Assembly (NCBI GenBank): GCA_035552195.1
Contig: DASZLU010000115.1
Location: forward strand, 1-64,000
Direction of reading: 5' to 3'
DNA length: 64,000 nucleotides
From: CAIKMD01 sp035552195
GTDB taxonomy: Bacteria; Pseudomonadota; Alphaproteobacteria; ATCC43930; CGMCC-115725
Positions within the stretch are counted from its first letter, which is position 1. Each line of letters opens with the position of its first letter. Shown here piece by piece: positions 45,866 through 54,040 of the stretch. The position numbers and the translations under genes were made by a program. The notes below the pieces were generated by a model. It did no database searches. It was not told the DNA's origin and was given only the letters and a program-made list of their open reading frames with translations.

Positions 45866-46999
45866 CTATTCCGCCGCCGATTTCTCCGGGAACCAGCGAT
45901 GCATCAGCGGATCGACCGTGCCGCCATTCTTTTTCATCTCCGCCAGCCACTCCGGATGGATGCGCGGATCCTGATCGTCGTATTCGATCTGATCGCCGCC
46001 ATCCTTGATGCTGCGCGCCGTCGCGCCGAGTTTCTCGCTGTCCGGATCGCCGCCGGTGCGCCGCGCCGCCGAGGTCATCGGATAGCGGATCCCGCCGATG
46101 CCGGTGGCGAGATAGCGCGCCGCGCGATCGCAGGTGTTGAAATGCTGATGGATCTGCTGCTCGGCCGGCGGATAGACAATGCCGTGCCGCCAATCGATGC
46201 GGCGGTAATCCTTGTCTCCCTCGAACCAGGCCAGTGAATAACCGGTGCCGACCAGGAACATCACATGCGTGCCGGCGCTGTGGCGATGCGCCTTCTTATA
46301 GGTGCCGGGCGGCATTTCCGAGATATGCGCGTGCATCGAGCTGTCAGCGAGGATGAGCTTGATGTTGGCGCCGCCGGCGCCGCGCGCTTCGTAGGATTGC
46401 AGCTCGAGCTGCTCGAGATCGGGAACGAAATTCGTCTCCCACATGTGGCTGCCTTGGCGCACCAGCAGCAGGTCGCCTTCGCCGGTGTAGTACTCGTCCT
46501 TGCCGATGCGGTCGGTGAAAGGCGCGTTGGTGTCGAAGATGAATTGCTCGTTGTGGAAGATGTTCATGATCAGCGGCATGTTGACGGTTGAGACCATCAG
46601 CGCGCGCTTCTGGCCGCTGCCGTTGAAATGGCGATGCTTGGCGTTGAGCGGGATCGCGAAAAGGCTGCGCGGTCCCCATTCGAAGCTGCGCTTGGCGCCA
46701 TCGGGAAATTCGAGCTGCGTGCTGCCGCTGCCATCAAGGACATAGACGACCTCCTCATAGAGGTGCTTGACCGGGGTCGAGGACGCGCCCGGCGGCAGCT
46801 CGTAGAGGAACATGGTTGCGAAATCGCCGCGGCCTTTGAGGTGGCACGCCGCGCCGTTCATCCCGAAGCGAGCCCAGGGTTTGGTCTCGACCGCGAAGAG
46901 ATCGAGCGCGTAATCCTCCGCGATCGGCACGCCTTCGCCCTTGATCCAGTCGCCGTAGGAATCGAGCCGCAAGCGCGGCTTGGTCGGCTGCTCGGTCAT
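45866..46999 (-). CDS. Bicupin protein, gentisate dioxygenase-like fold
   Basis: 377 residues with two cupin barrels. The first has HLYEEVVYVLDGSGSTQLEF near residue 80; the second has the metal-site pattern KKAHRHSAGTHVMFLV near residue 235, followed by a further histidine. Bicupins include gentisate and 1-hydroxy-2-naphthoate dioxygenases, but many are unassigned. ATG 46999 follows GGAGGA. It is transcribed with the binding protein at 44861, suggesting uptake and oxidation of one compound. Confidence 0.82.
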   Translation of the reverse strand: MTEQPTKPRLRLDSYGDWIKGEGVPIAEDYALDLFAVETKPWARFGMNGAACHLKGRGDFATMFLYELPPGASSTPVKHLYEEVVYVLDGSGSTQLEFPDGAKRSFEWGPRSLFAIPLNAKHRHFNGSGQKRALMVSTVNMPLIMNIFHNEQFIFDTNAPFTDRIGKDEYYTGEGDLLLVRQGSHMWETNFVPDLEQLELQSYEARGAGGANIKLILADSSMHAHISEMPPGTYKKAHRHSAGTHVMFLVGTGYSLAWFEGDKDYRRIDWRHGIVYPPAEQQIHQHFNTCDRAARYLATGIGGIRYPMTSAARRTGGDPDSEKLGATARSIKDGGDQIEYDDQDPRIHPEWLAEMKKNGGTVDPLMHRWFPEKSAAE

Positions 47000-47181
47000 G
47001 GCATTCCTCCAAATCGGTCGCGAGGCTCGATTATACATTGAGACCAGTCGTCATGCTCTATGTCGGGTTTCGGGCGCAGACCGGACCGAGGGTTAGAGCG
47101 GATTGAACTTCCGCTAATGCCCCGACCCAGACCTGGCTGCGCGATCGATGTCTCGCGCTGCCAAGTCCCGGTCGCGACGCT
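47000..47181. other. Gap without recognised gene, 182 bases
   Basis: Lies between the haem/beta-propeller protein and the bicupin gene. It holds a weak hairpin GCGGA/TCCGC near 47098-47115 and no open frame with a ribosome-binding site. Confidence 0.5.
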
Positions 47182-48930
47182 TCAGTTGAGCGGCTCGACG
47201 TGCACCAACGCGTGATCGTGGTTGCTGCCGACCCAGACGCTGGTCCGCGGCGTCGTGTCGTCGATGAAGATCGTTCGCATATTGGTGTCCGACGGCATCA
47301 GATACTGGTCGGTCTGCCCGGTCTTGGGATCGGACCGCACGACGCGGTCGGTGCTCATCGTGGAAGACCAGATGATACCGTGCTTGTCGATTTCGGAGCG
47401 ATACGGGTTGGTGTAAGCGGGCAACTGATATTCCGTGAATTGACGCGTTTTCGGATTGAACACCGCAACCTGGTTGCCCTGGTATTCGGTGGCGACGATG
47501 TCGCCATTCGCCGAGACATCCATGCGGCGCAAGCGTGAATTCGCCGTCGGCGGTTTGTACCAGGTCACCTTGAGCGTCTTCGCGTCGATCTCGCCGAGAT
47601 AGCCGGTGCTGAATTCGGCCATCCACAGATTGTTCTGGGCGTCGGAGATGACCTGATAGATGCCGTAATGATGATTGGCGGCATCCGGCAGCTCGTCGGT
47701 CGGATGGAACCGCTCCCAATTGCCGCTGGCGAGGTCGAGGCGATAGATGTATTGCGTGCCGACGTCCTTCGTCCACACCTTGCCGTCGACGTCATGGCGA
47801 TCGCCGACGAAATTCAGCTGGACGCGGTCATCGTTCCACTTCGCCGGCACCGGATAATATTTGATCGCGCCGGTCTTCGGGTCGATCGTGCCGAGGGAGG
47901 CCTGGTACATCATGTCGAACCAGATCAGACCCTGCTTGTCGAATTGCAGGCTGAGCTGGCCCACCGGCGCTTTCTCTTTGAATTTTTTCACCGGATATTG
48001 GGTGAGCTCGAGCGTCTTCGGATTGAGCTTGCCGAGGAAGCTCTGGCCGAAATCCGAGTACCAGATGTTGCCGTCCTTATCGCGGACGACGTCGTGCGGT
48101 TCGATGGTCTCACCCGGCAACGCGTACTCGGTCACGATGACCTTGGTGGAATCGCCGCTAGGGCGCGGCAGTGTCTTGAGCTGATACGTCCAGGTGTCCG
48201 CCGAGCTTAGATTGACGGTCGCCAAATACTGCGCCGGCTTGAGAAACTGCTGCGGCGTGCCGGAGCGCGATTCGTCCAGCATCTTCTGCGGCTTGATCGG
48301 CTGACTGACCGGGCCATAGCCCGCCATGCGGTGCATCACCTGCATGAATTCATCGGCATTATGGGTCGACAGCGCGATCCGTTGGAGCGTGTGACAGCTG
48401 GTGCAATTGAGCAGCGCGGCTTTCTGTTCGTTCGTGCCGGGCATGCTCATCGTCCACTCGGCATCGGTAAGCTGGCCGGCAAGATTCTTGGTCGGTTCGA
48501 GCTTCAGGGCCACATCGGCGGTCTTGCCCGCGGCCACAGTGGCACCCGCCGGCGCGGCAAGATCATAGCCGACCGCGCGGATCGCGAGCGTGTAATGGCC
48601 GGGCGAGAGCCGCGCCGCCGGGAATTGGAAATTGCCTTTGGCATCGGACACCACGCTCACCGAGACGATCGAGCGCCGCAGCGTGCATTTGAGCGCTTGG
48701 TCGCCCGCAGCGCCGGATCCATTTGCCTTCGGGGCGCAGTCGCCGGCGCCTTCCGGGCCGGCCGCGCGCGCAGTGACGACGACGCCTTCCATGGCGCCAT
48801 CGGCTTGGGAGGTCACATGACCGGAAATGGCCGGCGTCGCCTGATGGGCGGCATAGACGGCGGATGGCGTAATCTCTGTCAGTCCGACCGCTAGGACGGC
48901 CGTCATGCCAAACCTGAGCATCGATTTCAT
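47182..48930 (-). CDS. Secreted haem protein with Vgb-like beta-propeller and regulatory-like domain
   Basis: 582 residues. Order of parts: signal peptide ending near VYAAHQ, a carboxypeptidase regulatory-like (CarboxypepD_reg) beta-sandwich near 35-145, a single haem c motif CTSCH at 176-180, and a C-terminal streptogramin-lyase (Vgb) type beta-propeller near 290-582, with repeats such as DKDGNIWYSDFG, DKQGLIWFDM and NLWMAEF. The catalytic role is unknown. ATG 48930 follows GGGAG. It is 61 bases downstream of a dihaem cytochrome c, a likely electron partner. Confidence 0.85.
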   Translation of the reverse strand: MKSMLRFGMTAVLAVGLTEITPSAVYAAHQATPAISGHVTSQADGAMEGVVVTARAAGPEGAGDCAPKANGSGAAGDQALKCTLRRSIVSVSVVSDAKGNFQFPAARLSPGHYTLAIRAVGYDLAAPAGATVAAGKTADVALKLEPTKNLAGQLTDAEWTMSMPGTNEQKAALLNCTSCHTLQRIALSTHNADEFMQVMHRMAGYGPVSQPIKPQKMLDESRSGTPQQFLKPAQYLATVNLSSADTWTYQLKTLPRPSGDSTKVIVTEYALPGETIEPHDVVRDKDGNIWYSDFGQSFLGKLNPKTLELTQYPVKKFKEKAPVGQLSLQFDKQGLIWFDMMYQASLGTIDPKTGAIKYYPVPAKWNDDRVQLNFVGDRHDVDGKVWTKDVGTQYIYRLDLASGNWERFHPTDELPDAANHHYGIYQVISDAQNNLWMAEFSTGYLGEIDAKTLKVTWYKPPTANSRLRRMDVSANGDIVATEYQGNQVAVFNPKTRQFTEYQLPAYTNPYRSEIDKHGIIWSSTMSTDRVVRSDPKTGQTDQYLMPSDTNMRTIFIDDTTPRTSVWVGSNHDHALVHVEPLN

Positions 48931-48991
48931 AGCTCGCTCCCTTGAGATCGGTGTGCTCTGCCCGCGGGCAGTCTCCGGACGATAACGGACG

Positions 48992-49549
48992 TCAAAGTGC
49001 GGACAGGTAGTGCGCGATCGCCTCACGCTGACTCTTGGTCAGCGCTTTCATGAATCCCGGCATATCGAGGTTGTTGGTCCGCGTTCCATCGGCAAAACCG
49101 TTCATGGCGCCGATCAGGTACTCGTAGCTAAGGCCTGCCAATCGCGGCGCCGGCGCGCCACCCTCGAAATTCAGCCCGTGACATGCCTCGCACATGGCTG
49201 CGTCCTTGGGCGCCGGCTTCGCGGCCGTTTTCACGGAGGCCGCCGGCCAGGTCTTGGCGGCGAAATAGTCCGCTACCGAACGAAGATCTTCGAGGCTGAA
49301 GGATTGGGCGATGGACGCCATCGTCGCATTGCTGCGGGCACCGCTGTGGTAGTCGTGCAGGTCCTTATAAAGGTAACTGCCCTGCTGCCCCGAGATGATC
49401 GGCGTGTTGGTCGCGACGGGCTTGCCGTCCTGGCCATGGCAGCCGGCGCATACTTCCACGCGGCTGGCGATGTCGTCCGCACCATAGGCGGGCAACGTGA
49501 CCGCGGTGGCGATGGCAAAAAAGACGATGGCGAGGGGACTTTTGAACAT
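48992..49549 (-). CDS. Dihaem cytochrome c (cytochrome c4-like)
   Basis: 185 residues with a signal peptide ending near AYGADD. Two haem c motifs are present: CAGCH at 34-38 and CEACH at 120-124. The domains are of the cytochrome c4/c553 type (VCAGCHGQDGKPVA, SGQQGSYLYKDL). ATG 49549 was chosen; longer frames start upstream of the hydrophobic leader. It is upstream of the haem/beta-propeller gene in the same direction and probably exchanges electrons with it. Confidence 0.9.
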   Translation of the reverse strand: MFKSPLAIVFFAIATAVTLPAYGADDIASRVEVCAGCHGQDGKPVATNTPIISGQQGSYLYKDLHDYHSGARSNATMASIAQSFSLEDLRSVADYFAAKTWPAASVKTAAKPAPKDAAMCEACHGLNFEGGAPAPRLAGLSYEYLIGAMNGFADGTRTNNLDMPGFMKALTKSQREAIAHYLSAL

Positions 49550-49877
49550 GATCGCACGCCCCATCAACGTTCGACCGCGCCGACGCCGAACAATCGGGAC
49601 AATGGATAAGCAAAGGCGGGCTGTTGCCACGCGCAATTCTTCTCGGCGCCACGACATCTACGCATTCTCCCCACGGTAGGCTCTATCTTTATTGGCCTAG
49701 GCTATCACGGAGGGGCATCTATGCAAAGTATGGCGGAAATCGGGGGGTCTTTGATGGCCTCGCGGATTGTGAGTTCAGTGTCCGATTTTTTCGAGCGGCT
49801 GCCGAGTCTCTCGACCTAATGGGAGAGCGGACAATTAAACGCGCCTAATGCCAGCTATCCCGATTTATGACCGTGCT
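49550..49877. other. Long intergenic gap upstream of the cytochrome c gene
   Basis: 328 bases between the divergent-tail LysR stop and the cytochrome start. It contains the short ORF at 49721-49819 and no hairpin of note. No promoter boxes were confidently recognised. Confidence 0.5.
49721..49819 (+). CDS. Possible 32-residue microprotein
   Basis: ATG 49721 has GGAGGGG five bases upstream, one of the best ribosome-binding sites in the window. The product is MQSMAEIGGSLMASRIVSSV followed by SDFFERLPSLST, a possibly amphipathic helix. Short length limits confidence. Confidence 0.4.
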   Translation: MQSMAEIGGSLMASRIVSSVSDFFERLPSLST

Positions 49878-50783
49878 CTAACCGAGCTCTTTCGCCAACA
49901 GCGCGCGGACGCGCTCGATGCGCGGCGACAGCGGCTCGGGGCGCCAGACGAGTTGGATCGCAACGCGGAGTCGGCCTTCGACCGGGAGCGCGCGCAGCGT
50001 GCCGCGTGCGATCTCGTCCTCAGCGATGATGCGCGGAGCGATCGCGACGCCGGCGCCGCTCATCACCATGTATTTGAGCGATTCGAGATCGTCGCAATCG
50101 CCGACGATCTCGGGCGCGACGCCGGCCTCGCTCAGGCGATCAAGCATCGTCCGGCTGTAGCCGATGCGCGGCTCGTTCACGAGCAGCGGCAGCTTCGCGA
50201 ACTCGGCCAAAGGCAGCGCGTCGCGCCGCTTGGCCAGCGGATGATTCGCCAAAGGATGGTTAGGGGGCGTCAGCAGCGCGATCTCGGTCTCGGCCAGATT
50301 GCCGCGCAGCAGCTTCTCCGAAACCGGCTTCACCTCGCCCTCGAAGACGATAGCGAGATCGAGCCGCTGCTGGTGGACGAGCCGCAGCACCCGCCGCGTG
50401 GTCGCGGTCACCAATTCCCAGCGGGTTTTCACGTTGCTGGCGGCGAGGGTTCGCGCGACGCGCGGCAAAACCGATTGCGCAAGGCCGGAATTAATGCCGA
50501 TGCGAACCGTCGCACCCGGCTTGCCCTTGAGCTCGCGTGCCAATTCCTTGAGCGCCGACATGCCGCTGACGACGCTGGCGGCGGATTCGAGAAACGCCAG
50601 GCCATTGGCGCTCGGCTCGACGCCGCGGCTGTTGCGATAGAAGAGGCTGAAGCCAAGCTCTTCTTCGAGCAGCCTTATTTGCTCGGATAGCGACGGCTGC
50701 GAGACGCCCATCTTGGCGGCGGCGCGGCTGAAGCTGCGCTCGTTCCAGATCGCATGGGCGTAACGAAGCTGGCGATCATTCAT
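49878..50783 (-). CDS. LysR family transcriptional regulator
   Basis: 301 residues. The N-terminal helix-turn-helix (RYAHAIWNERSFSRAAAKMGVSQPSLSEQIRLLEEELG, about residues 7-44) is typical. The effector domain follows the periplasmic-binding fold (VRIGINSGLAQSVLPRVAR). Members of this type control divergent catabolic genes. It diverges from the LigA-like operon with a 163-base gap containing palindromes. Confidence 0.93.
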   Translation of the reverse strand: MNDRQLRYAHAIWNERSFSRAAAKMGVSQPSLSEQIRLLEEELGFSLFYRNSRGVEPSANGLAFLESAASVVSGMSALKELARELKGKPGATVRIGINSGLAQSVLPRVARTLAASNVKTRWELVTATTRRVLRLVHQQRLDLAIVFEGEVKPVSEKLLRGNLAETEIALLTPPNHPLANHPLAKRRDALPLAEFAKLPLLVNEPRIGYSRTMLDRLSEAGVAPEIVGDCDDLESLKYMVMSGAGVAIAPRIIAEDEIARGTLRALPVEGRLRVAIQLVWRPEPLSPRIERVRALLAKELG

Positions 50784-50840
50784 GCTGTTCAGACCGACGG
50801 CAGACTGCCCACGCAGAAGGCAATTGGATCATAGGGAGCG

Positions 50841-50856
50841 CCTATAGGGATATCCC
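50841..50856. promoter_or_regulatory. Candidate LysR binding region
   Basis: Two overlapping palindromes, CCTATAGG (50841-50848) and GGGATATCCC (50847-50856), lie between the divergent LysR gene and the LigA-like operon. LysR regulators usually bind imperfect dyads in such gaps. Exact site unproven. Confidence 0.5.
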
Positions 50857-50946
50857 GAAATATTCCTAGATTCCCGCGCCTCAAGCAACATAATCACAGA
50901 CCAGCAAGCGGCGTTGGCCGCAGAGATAACAGGGACGGACGGCGAC

Positions 50947-51261
50947 ATGTCGGATTACGAACTCAATCGCGCCATCCACCACATCTATACCGATCGCGCG
51001 CGCACCGAGGCGTTTCGCCGGGGCGACTATGCCGTGCTCGACCGCTTCACGCTGACCGGCGAAGAGCGCCGCGCCTTGAGCGAGCGCGATTTTCCGGCGC
51101 TCTGGGCGTTGCATGTCCATCCGGTGCTGCTGTTCCACCTGTCGGCGGTGCTCAATCCGCGCGAATGGTATCTCGAGAACGTCGTGCCCAACATCAAAAA
51201 CGTGCCGAACAAATTCTATGACTATTACCACCCGCGCGATACGAAAACGGCTTCGGCATGA
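50947..51261 (+). CDS. LigA-like small subunit (protocatechuate 4,5-dioxygenase alpha type)
   Basis: 104 residues, all helical, with the LigA-domain pattern SDYELNRAIHHIYTDRARTEAFRRGDY and TLTGEERRALSERDFPALWALHVHP. LigA packs on LigB to form class III extradiol dioxygenase. Here the LigB gene is separated from it by an ABC permease gene. ATG 50947 was chosen over a longer frame. It is first in the LysR-linked operon. Confidence 0.82.
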   Translation: MSDYELNRAIHHIYTDRARTEAFRRGDYAVLDRFTLTGEERRALSERDFPALWALHVHPVLLFHLSAVLNPREWYLENVVPNIKNVPNKFYDYYHPRDTKTASA

Positions 51262-51286
51262 GAGTCGCGACGTGATCCCGGTCCTG

Positions 51287-51342
51287 TGATGGCGGCCGCG
51301 TGATGGCAGCAAGCTGATGGCAGCGCACTAAATGGCAGCCCA
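51287..51342. repeat. Four 14-base tandem repeats upstream of the permease
   Basis: Units TGATGGCGGCCGCG, TGATGGCAGCAAGC, TGATGGCAGCGCAC and TAAATGGCAGCCCA run head to tail from 51287. Each holds an overlapping stop and ATG. The last ATG (51332) is the start of the permease, so the repeat sets a series of stop-start overlaps. Confidence 0.7.
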
Positions 51343-52156
51343 GGGCGAACAGCTCCGCTCCGTCACGCAGCGCCGGCCGCGCCTGGGTCCGCGGCTTTCG
51401 CAGGTGAACATCAATGTCTGGCGGCTGCTCGTCTTTGTTCTGATCATCGCCGTCTGGTGGCTGGTCGCGGTGCTGGTCGGCCAGAATTTCTTCCCGACGC
51501 CGTGGCAGACGGCGGTTGCTTCGGTGCAAGTGATTGGCGACGGCAGCGTGCCGCGCGCGACGCTCGACAGCGTCGGGGTGTTTCTCGCCGGCTTCCTGCT
51601 CTCGGCGGCTTTCGCCATTCCCTTTGGCTTGTTGATGGGCGGCATCCGTATCTTCGGCGCGACGATCGAAGGCTATGTCAACGCGCTCTCCGCGATGCCC
51701 CGTGTCGCTTTCATCCCGCTGGTGATCGTGTTCCTGGGGCTTGGCTTTGAGGCCAAGGTCTTCATCGTCTTCATCGGCGCGGTCATGCCGATCCTTATCA
51801 ACACCTATTACGGCGTACTCAATTCCGACGGCGAGCTGATCGAGATGGCGCGCTCGGCCGGGGCCAGCGATACGCAGATTTTTAGGAAGATCATGCTGCC
51901 CGGCGCGCTGCCGTACATCACGGCTGGTCTCCGCGTCGGCGCGTCGCTTGCGCTCATCAATACGGTCGTCGCCGAGCTCTACACGGCGGTTAACGGGCTG
52001 GGCGGGTTGTTGTCGGTCTACGGCAACAGCTTCCGCATGGCGCCCTATTTCGTCGTCGTCTGCGTGCTCGCCGTGATCGGCGTTTGCATCATGCAATCCC
52101 TGAAGCTGCTGGAGCGCCGCATGGAGCGGTGGCGCTACCGCGGCGATTCCATCTGA
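51332..52156 (+). CDS. ABC transporter permease (SsuC/TauC type)
   Basis: 274 residues with about six membrane helices. The EAA loop is EMARSAGASDTQIFRKIMLPGALPYI, typical of taurine/sulfonate/nitrate permeases. It lies between the ligA-like and ligB-like genes and belongs with the binding protein at 53021 and ATPase at 54037, giving the only complete ABC importer of the window. Confidence 0.92.
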   Translation: MAAQGEQLRSVTQRRPRLGPRLSQVNINVWRLLVFVLIIAVWWLVAVLVGQNFFPTPWQTAVASVQVIGDGSVPRATLDSVGVFLAGFLLSAAFAIPFGLLMGGIRIFGATIEGYVNALSAMPRVAFIPLVIVFLGLGFEAKVFIVFIGAVMPILINTYYGVLNSDGELIEMARSAGASDTQIFRKIMLPGALPYITAGLRVGASLALINTVVAELYTAVNGLGGLLSVYGNSFRMAPYFVVVCVLAVIGVCIMQSLKLLERRMERWRYRGDSI

Positions 52157-52178
52157 AGCTCCGAGTGAAGAGAATCCC

Positions 52179-53024
52179 ATGGCCCAGATCGTTTCGGTAA
52201 TCGCCTCGACCCACAATCCGCGCATCTTCTGGAATCGCGATCAGGCCGATCCGAAAGATATGGAGACGCTCTACGGCACCTTCGGCAAGGTGCGCGAGCT
52301 GCTCGCAGCCACCAAGCCCAGTCTGATCGTCGGCATCGCCAACGATCATCTCGACAATTTCTTCTTCGACAATCTGCCGACATTCGCGGTCGGCACCGGG
52401 CCGGTCGCCGAAGGCCCGTTCTGGTACGAGACCGATGTGATGCATCTGCCGCGCTATCGCGCGTCCGTGCATCAGGATTTGGCGCAGTTCCTGCTCCGCC
52501 GCGGCATCGAAGAAGGCGTGCAATTCAGCCAAGTACACGACTTCAAGATCGACCACGCCTTTACCGTGCCGCTGTCTTTCGTGCGGCCCGAAGAAGATCT
52601 GCCGTTCGTGCCGGTGATGACGAATGCCTTCGGCTATCCGATTCCGCCCAACCGCAAATGGTACGAGCTCGGCCAGTTCCTGCGCCGCACGCTCGAGGCC
52701 TGGCCGGGGGATGAACGTGTCGCGGTGATCGGCTCGTTCAACCTCACCGTCGAGGTCGGCGGACCGAAGATGGGGAATTACAATTTCGATCTGCAGCGCT
52801 GGATCCTCGAGCAGATGCGTCTCGGGAATCGCGACGAAATTTTGAAGACACTGACCGTGCCGCGCCTCATCGAGGAAGGCAATTCGACCTCGGAATTCCT
52901 CAACTACGTCACCTGCCTCGGCGTCGTCGAAGAGCGCAAGCCGACCTTCATCGATCACAAGCCGGTCAAAGGCGTCGGCACCTGTCCGGTGGCCTTCTGG
53001 GACCTCACGGGAGCCGCGGCGTGA
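52179..53024 (+). CDS. LigB-like extradiol dioxygenase subunit, catalytic His position is Val
   Basis: 281 residues of the class III extradiol dioxygenase (LigB) family. Metal ligands by comparison with protocatechuate 4,5-dioxygenase: H12 (STHNP), H57 (NDHLDNFF) and E239 (STSEF). The active-site H126 in IDHAFTVPLS is also kept. The catalytic histidine of the GTGGMSHQ motif is replaced: the matching segment reads GSFNLTVE, with V191. Ring cleavage by the usual acid-base mechanism is therefore doubtful. Its stop overlaps the next start by four bases. Confidence 0.88.
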   Translation: MAQIVSVIASTHNPRIFWNRDQADPKDMETLYGTFGKVRELLAATKPSLIVGIANDHLDNFFFDNLPTFAVGTGPVAEGPFWYETDVMHLPRYRASVHQDLAQFLLRRGIEEGVQFSQVHDFKIDHAFTVPLSFVRPEEDLPFVPVMTNAFGYPIPPNRKWYELGQFLRRTLEAWPGDERVAVIGSFNLTVEVGGPKMGNYNFDLQRWILEQMRLGNRDEILKTLTVPRLIEEGNSTSEFLNYVTCLGVVEERKPTFIDHKPVKGVGTCPVAFWDLTGAAA

Positions 53025-54040
53025 GAGCACTTGCTTTTGTTTTCGTTGGGGCACTGACCGCGGCGACGCTGGCGATACCGGCGGCGCGTGCCGAGCCCTT
53101 CAGGCTCATCGTCACCGAAACCGAGACGCCGCTCGTCCCCAATTCCGTCGCCGATCTCGCGATCGGTCTCGGTTATTACAAACGTGCCGGCGTCGATGTC
53201 GAACTGGTGCGCGTGCAGCAAACACCGTCGGCCATTGCGGCGCTGCGTTCGGGCCAGGGCGATATGGCGAATGTTGCCCTCGATACCGCGTTGCAACTCG
53301 TCGGCCGCGACCAGATGAAGCTGAAAGGCGTGGTCTCGCCTGACAAGGCGTTGCCGTTCATGATCGCGGCAAAGAAGAGTATCGGCGCGGTCAAGGATAT
53401 GACCGGCAAGGTATTCGGCGTCGCGCGCGTCGGCAGTGCCGATTATGCGATGAGCCGCGTCGTGCTCGATAAGCTCGGCATCGATGTCGACAGCCTGCGC
53501 TATCTCGCCGTGGGTCAGCCGCCAGTGCGCGCGCAGGCGCTCGCCGCCGGGCAGATCGATGCAACGACGATCTCGATCGGCGTCTGGCTTGCGATGCCGG
53601 ATAAGAGCAACGTCAAGGAAATGGTCGATCAGGCGAGCTTTTACAAAGCCGCGCCATTCGTCTCGAAGCTTAACGTCGTGACCGATGACGTAGCGAAAAC
53701 CAAAGCAACGGCAGTCGCTGGCGTGGTGCGCGGCATCATTCTCGCCTCGCGCGACTTCGCCAAGGACCCGTCGCTCTGGGTGAAGGCGATGGAAAAAGCG
53801 CGGCCCGATGTGAAGCCGGCCGATCTCGAAGCGCTCGGCGAGGCCTATCGCAAAGAATGGAGCGTCAATGGCGGACTCAATCTCGACGCCGTGAAATTCA
53901 CCACCGACACCGATTACAAATTGCCCGACTTCAAGGATCTGCGCACCGTGAAGCCGAAGGAATGGATCGACACAAGCTTCATCGACGGCGTGTTGAAGGA
54001 CATCGGCACCGATAAGACCATGGACGAGACCGGCCGATGA
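53021..54040 (+). CDS. ABC transporter substrate-binding protein (NMT1/SsuA type)
   Basis: 339 residues with a signal peptide ending near ARAEPF. GTG 53021 overlaps the LigB-like stop (GTGA), and its own stop overlaps the ATPase start (ATGA). Pattern of NMT1 binding proteins: DLAIGLGYYKRAGVDVELVRV and GQGDMANVALDTALQL. It works with the permease at 51332 and the ATPase at 54037. The compound imported is likely that of the LigAB-like enzyme. Confidence 0.9.
   Translation: MRALAFVFVGALTAATLAIPAARAEPFRLIVTETETPLVPNSVADLAIGLGYYKRAGVDVELVRVQQTPSAIAALRSGQGDMANVALDTALQLVGRDQMKLKGVVSPDKALPFMIAAKKSIGAVKDMTGKVFGVARVGSADYAMSRVVLDKLGIDVDSLRYLAVGQPPVRAQALAAGQIDATTISIGVWLAMPDKSNVKEMVDQASFYKAAPFVSKLNVVTDDVAKTKATAVAGVVRGIILASRDFAKDPSLWVKAMEKARPDVKPADLEALGEAYRKEWSVNGGLNLDAVKFTTDTDYKLPDFKDLRTVKPKEWIDTSFIDGVLKDIGTDKTMDETGR

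Noticed and set aside
49624..49848. 74-codon frame in the gap upstream of LysR
   Set aside because: No ribosome-binding site, and its composition is not coding-like; the 32-codon frame inside the same gap is better supported.
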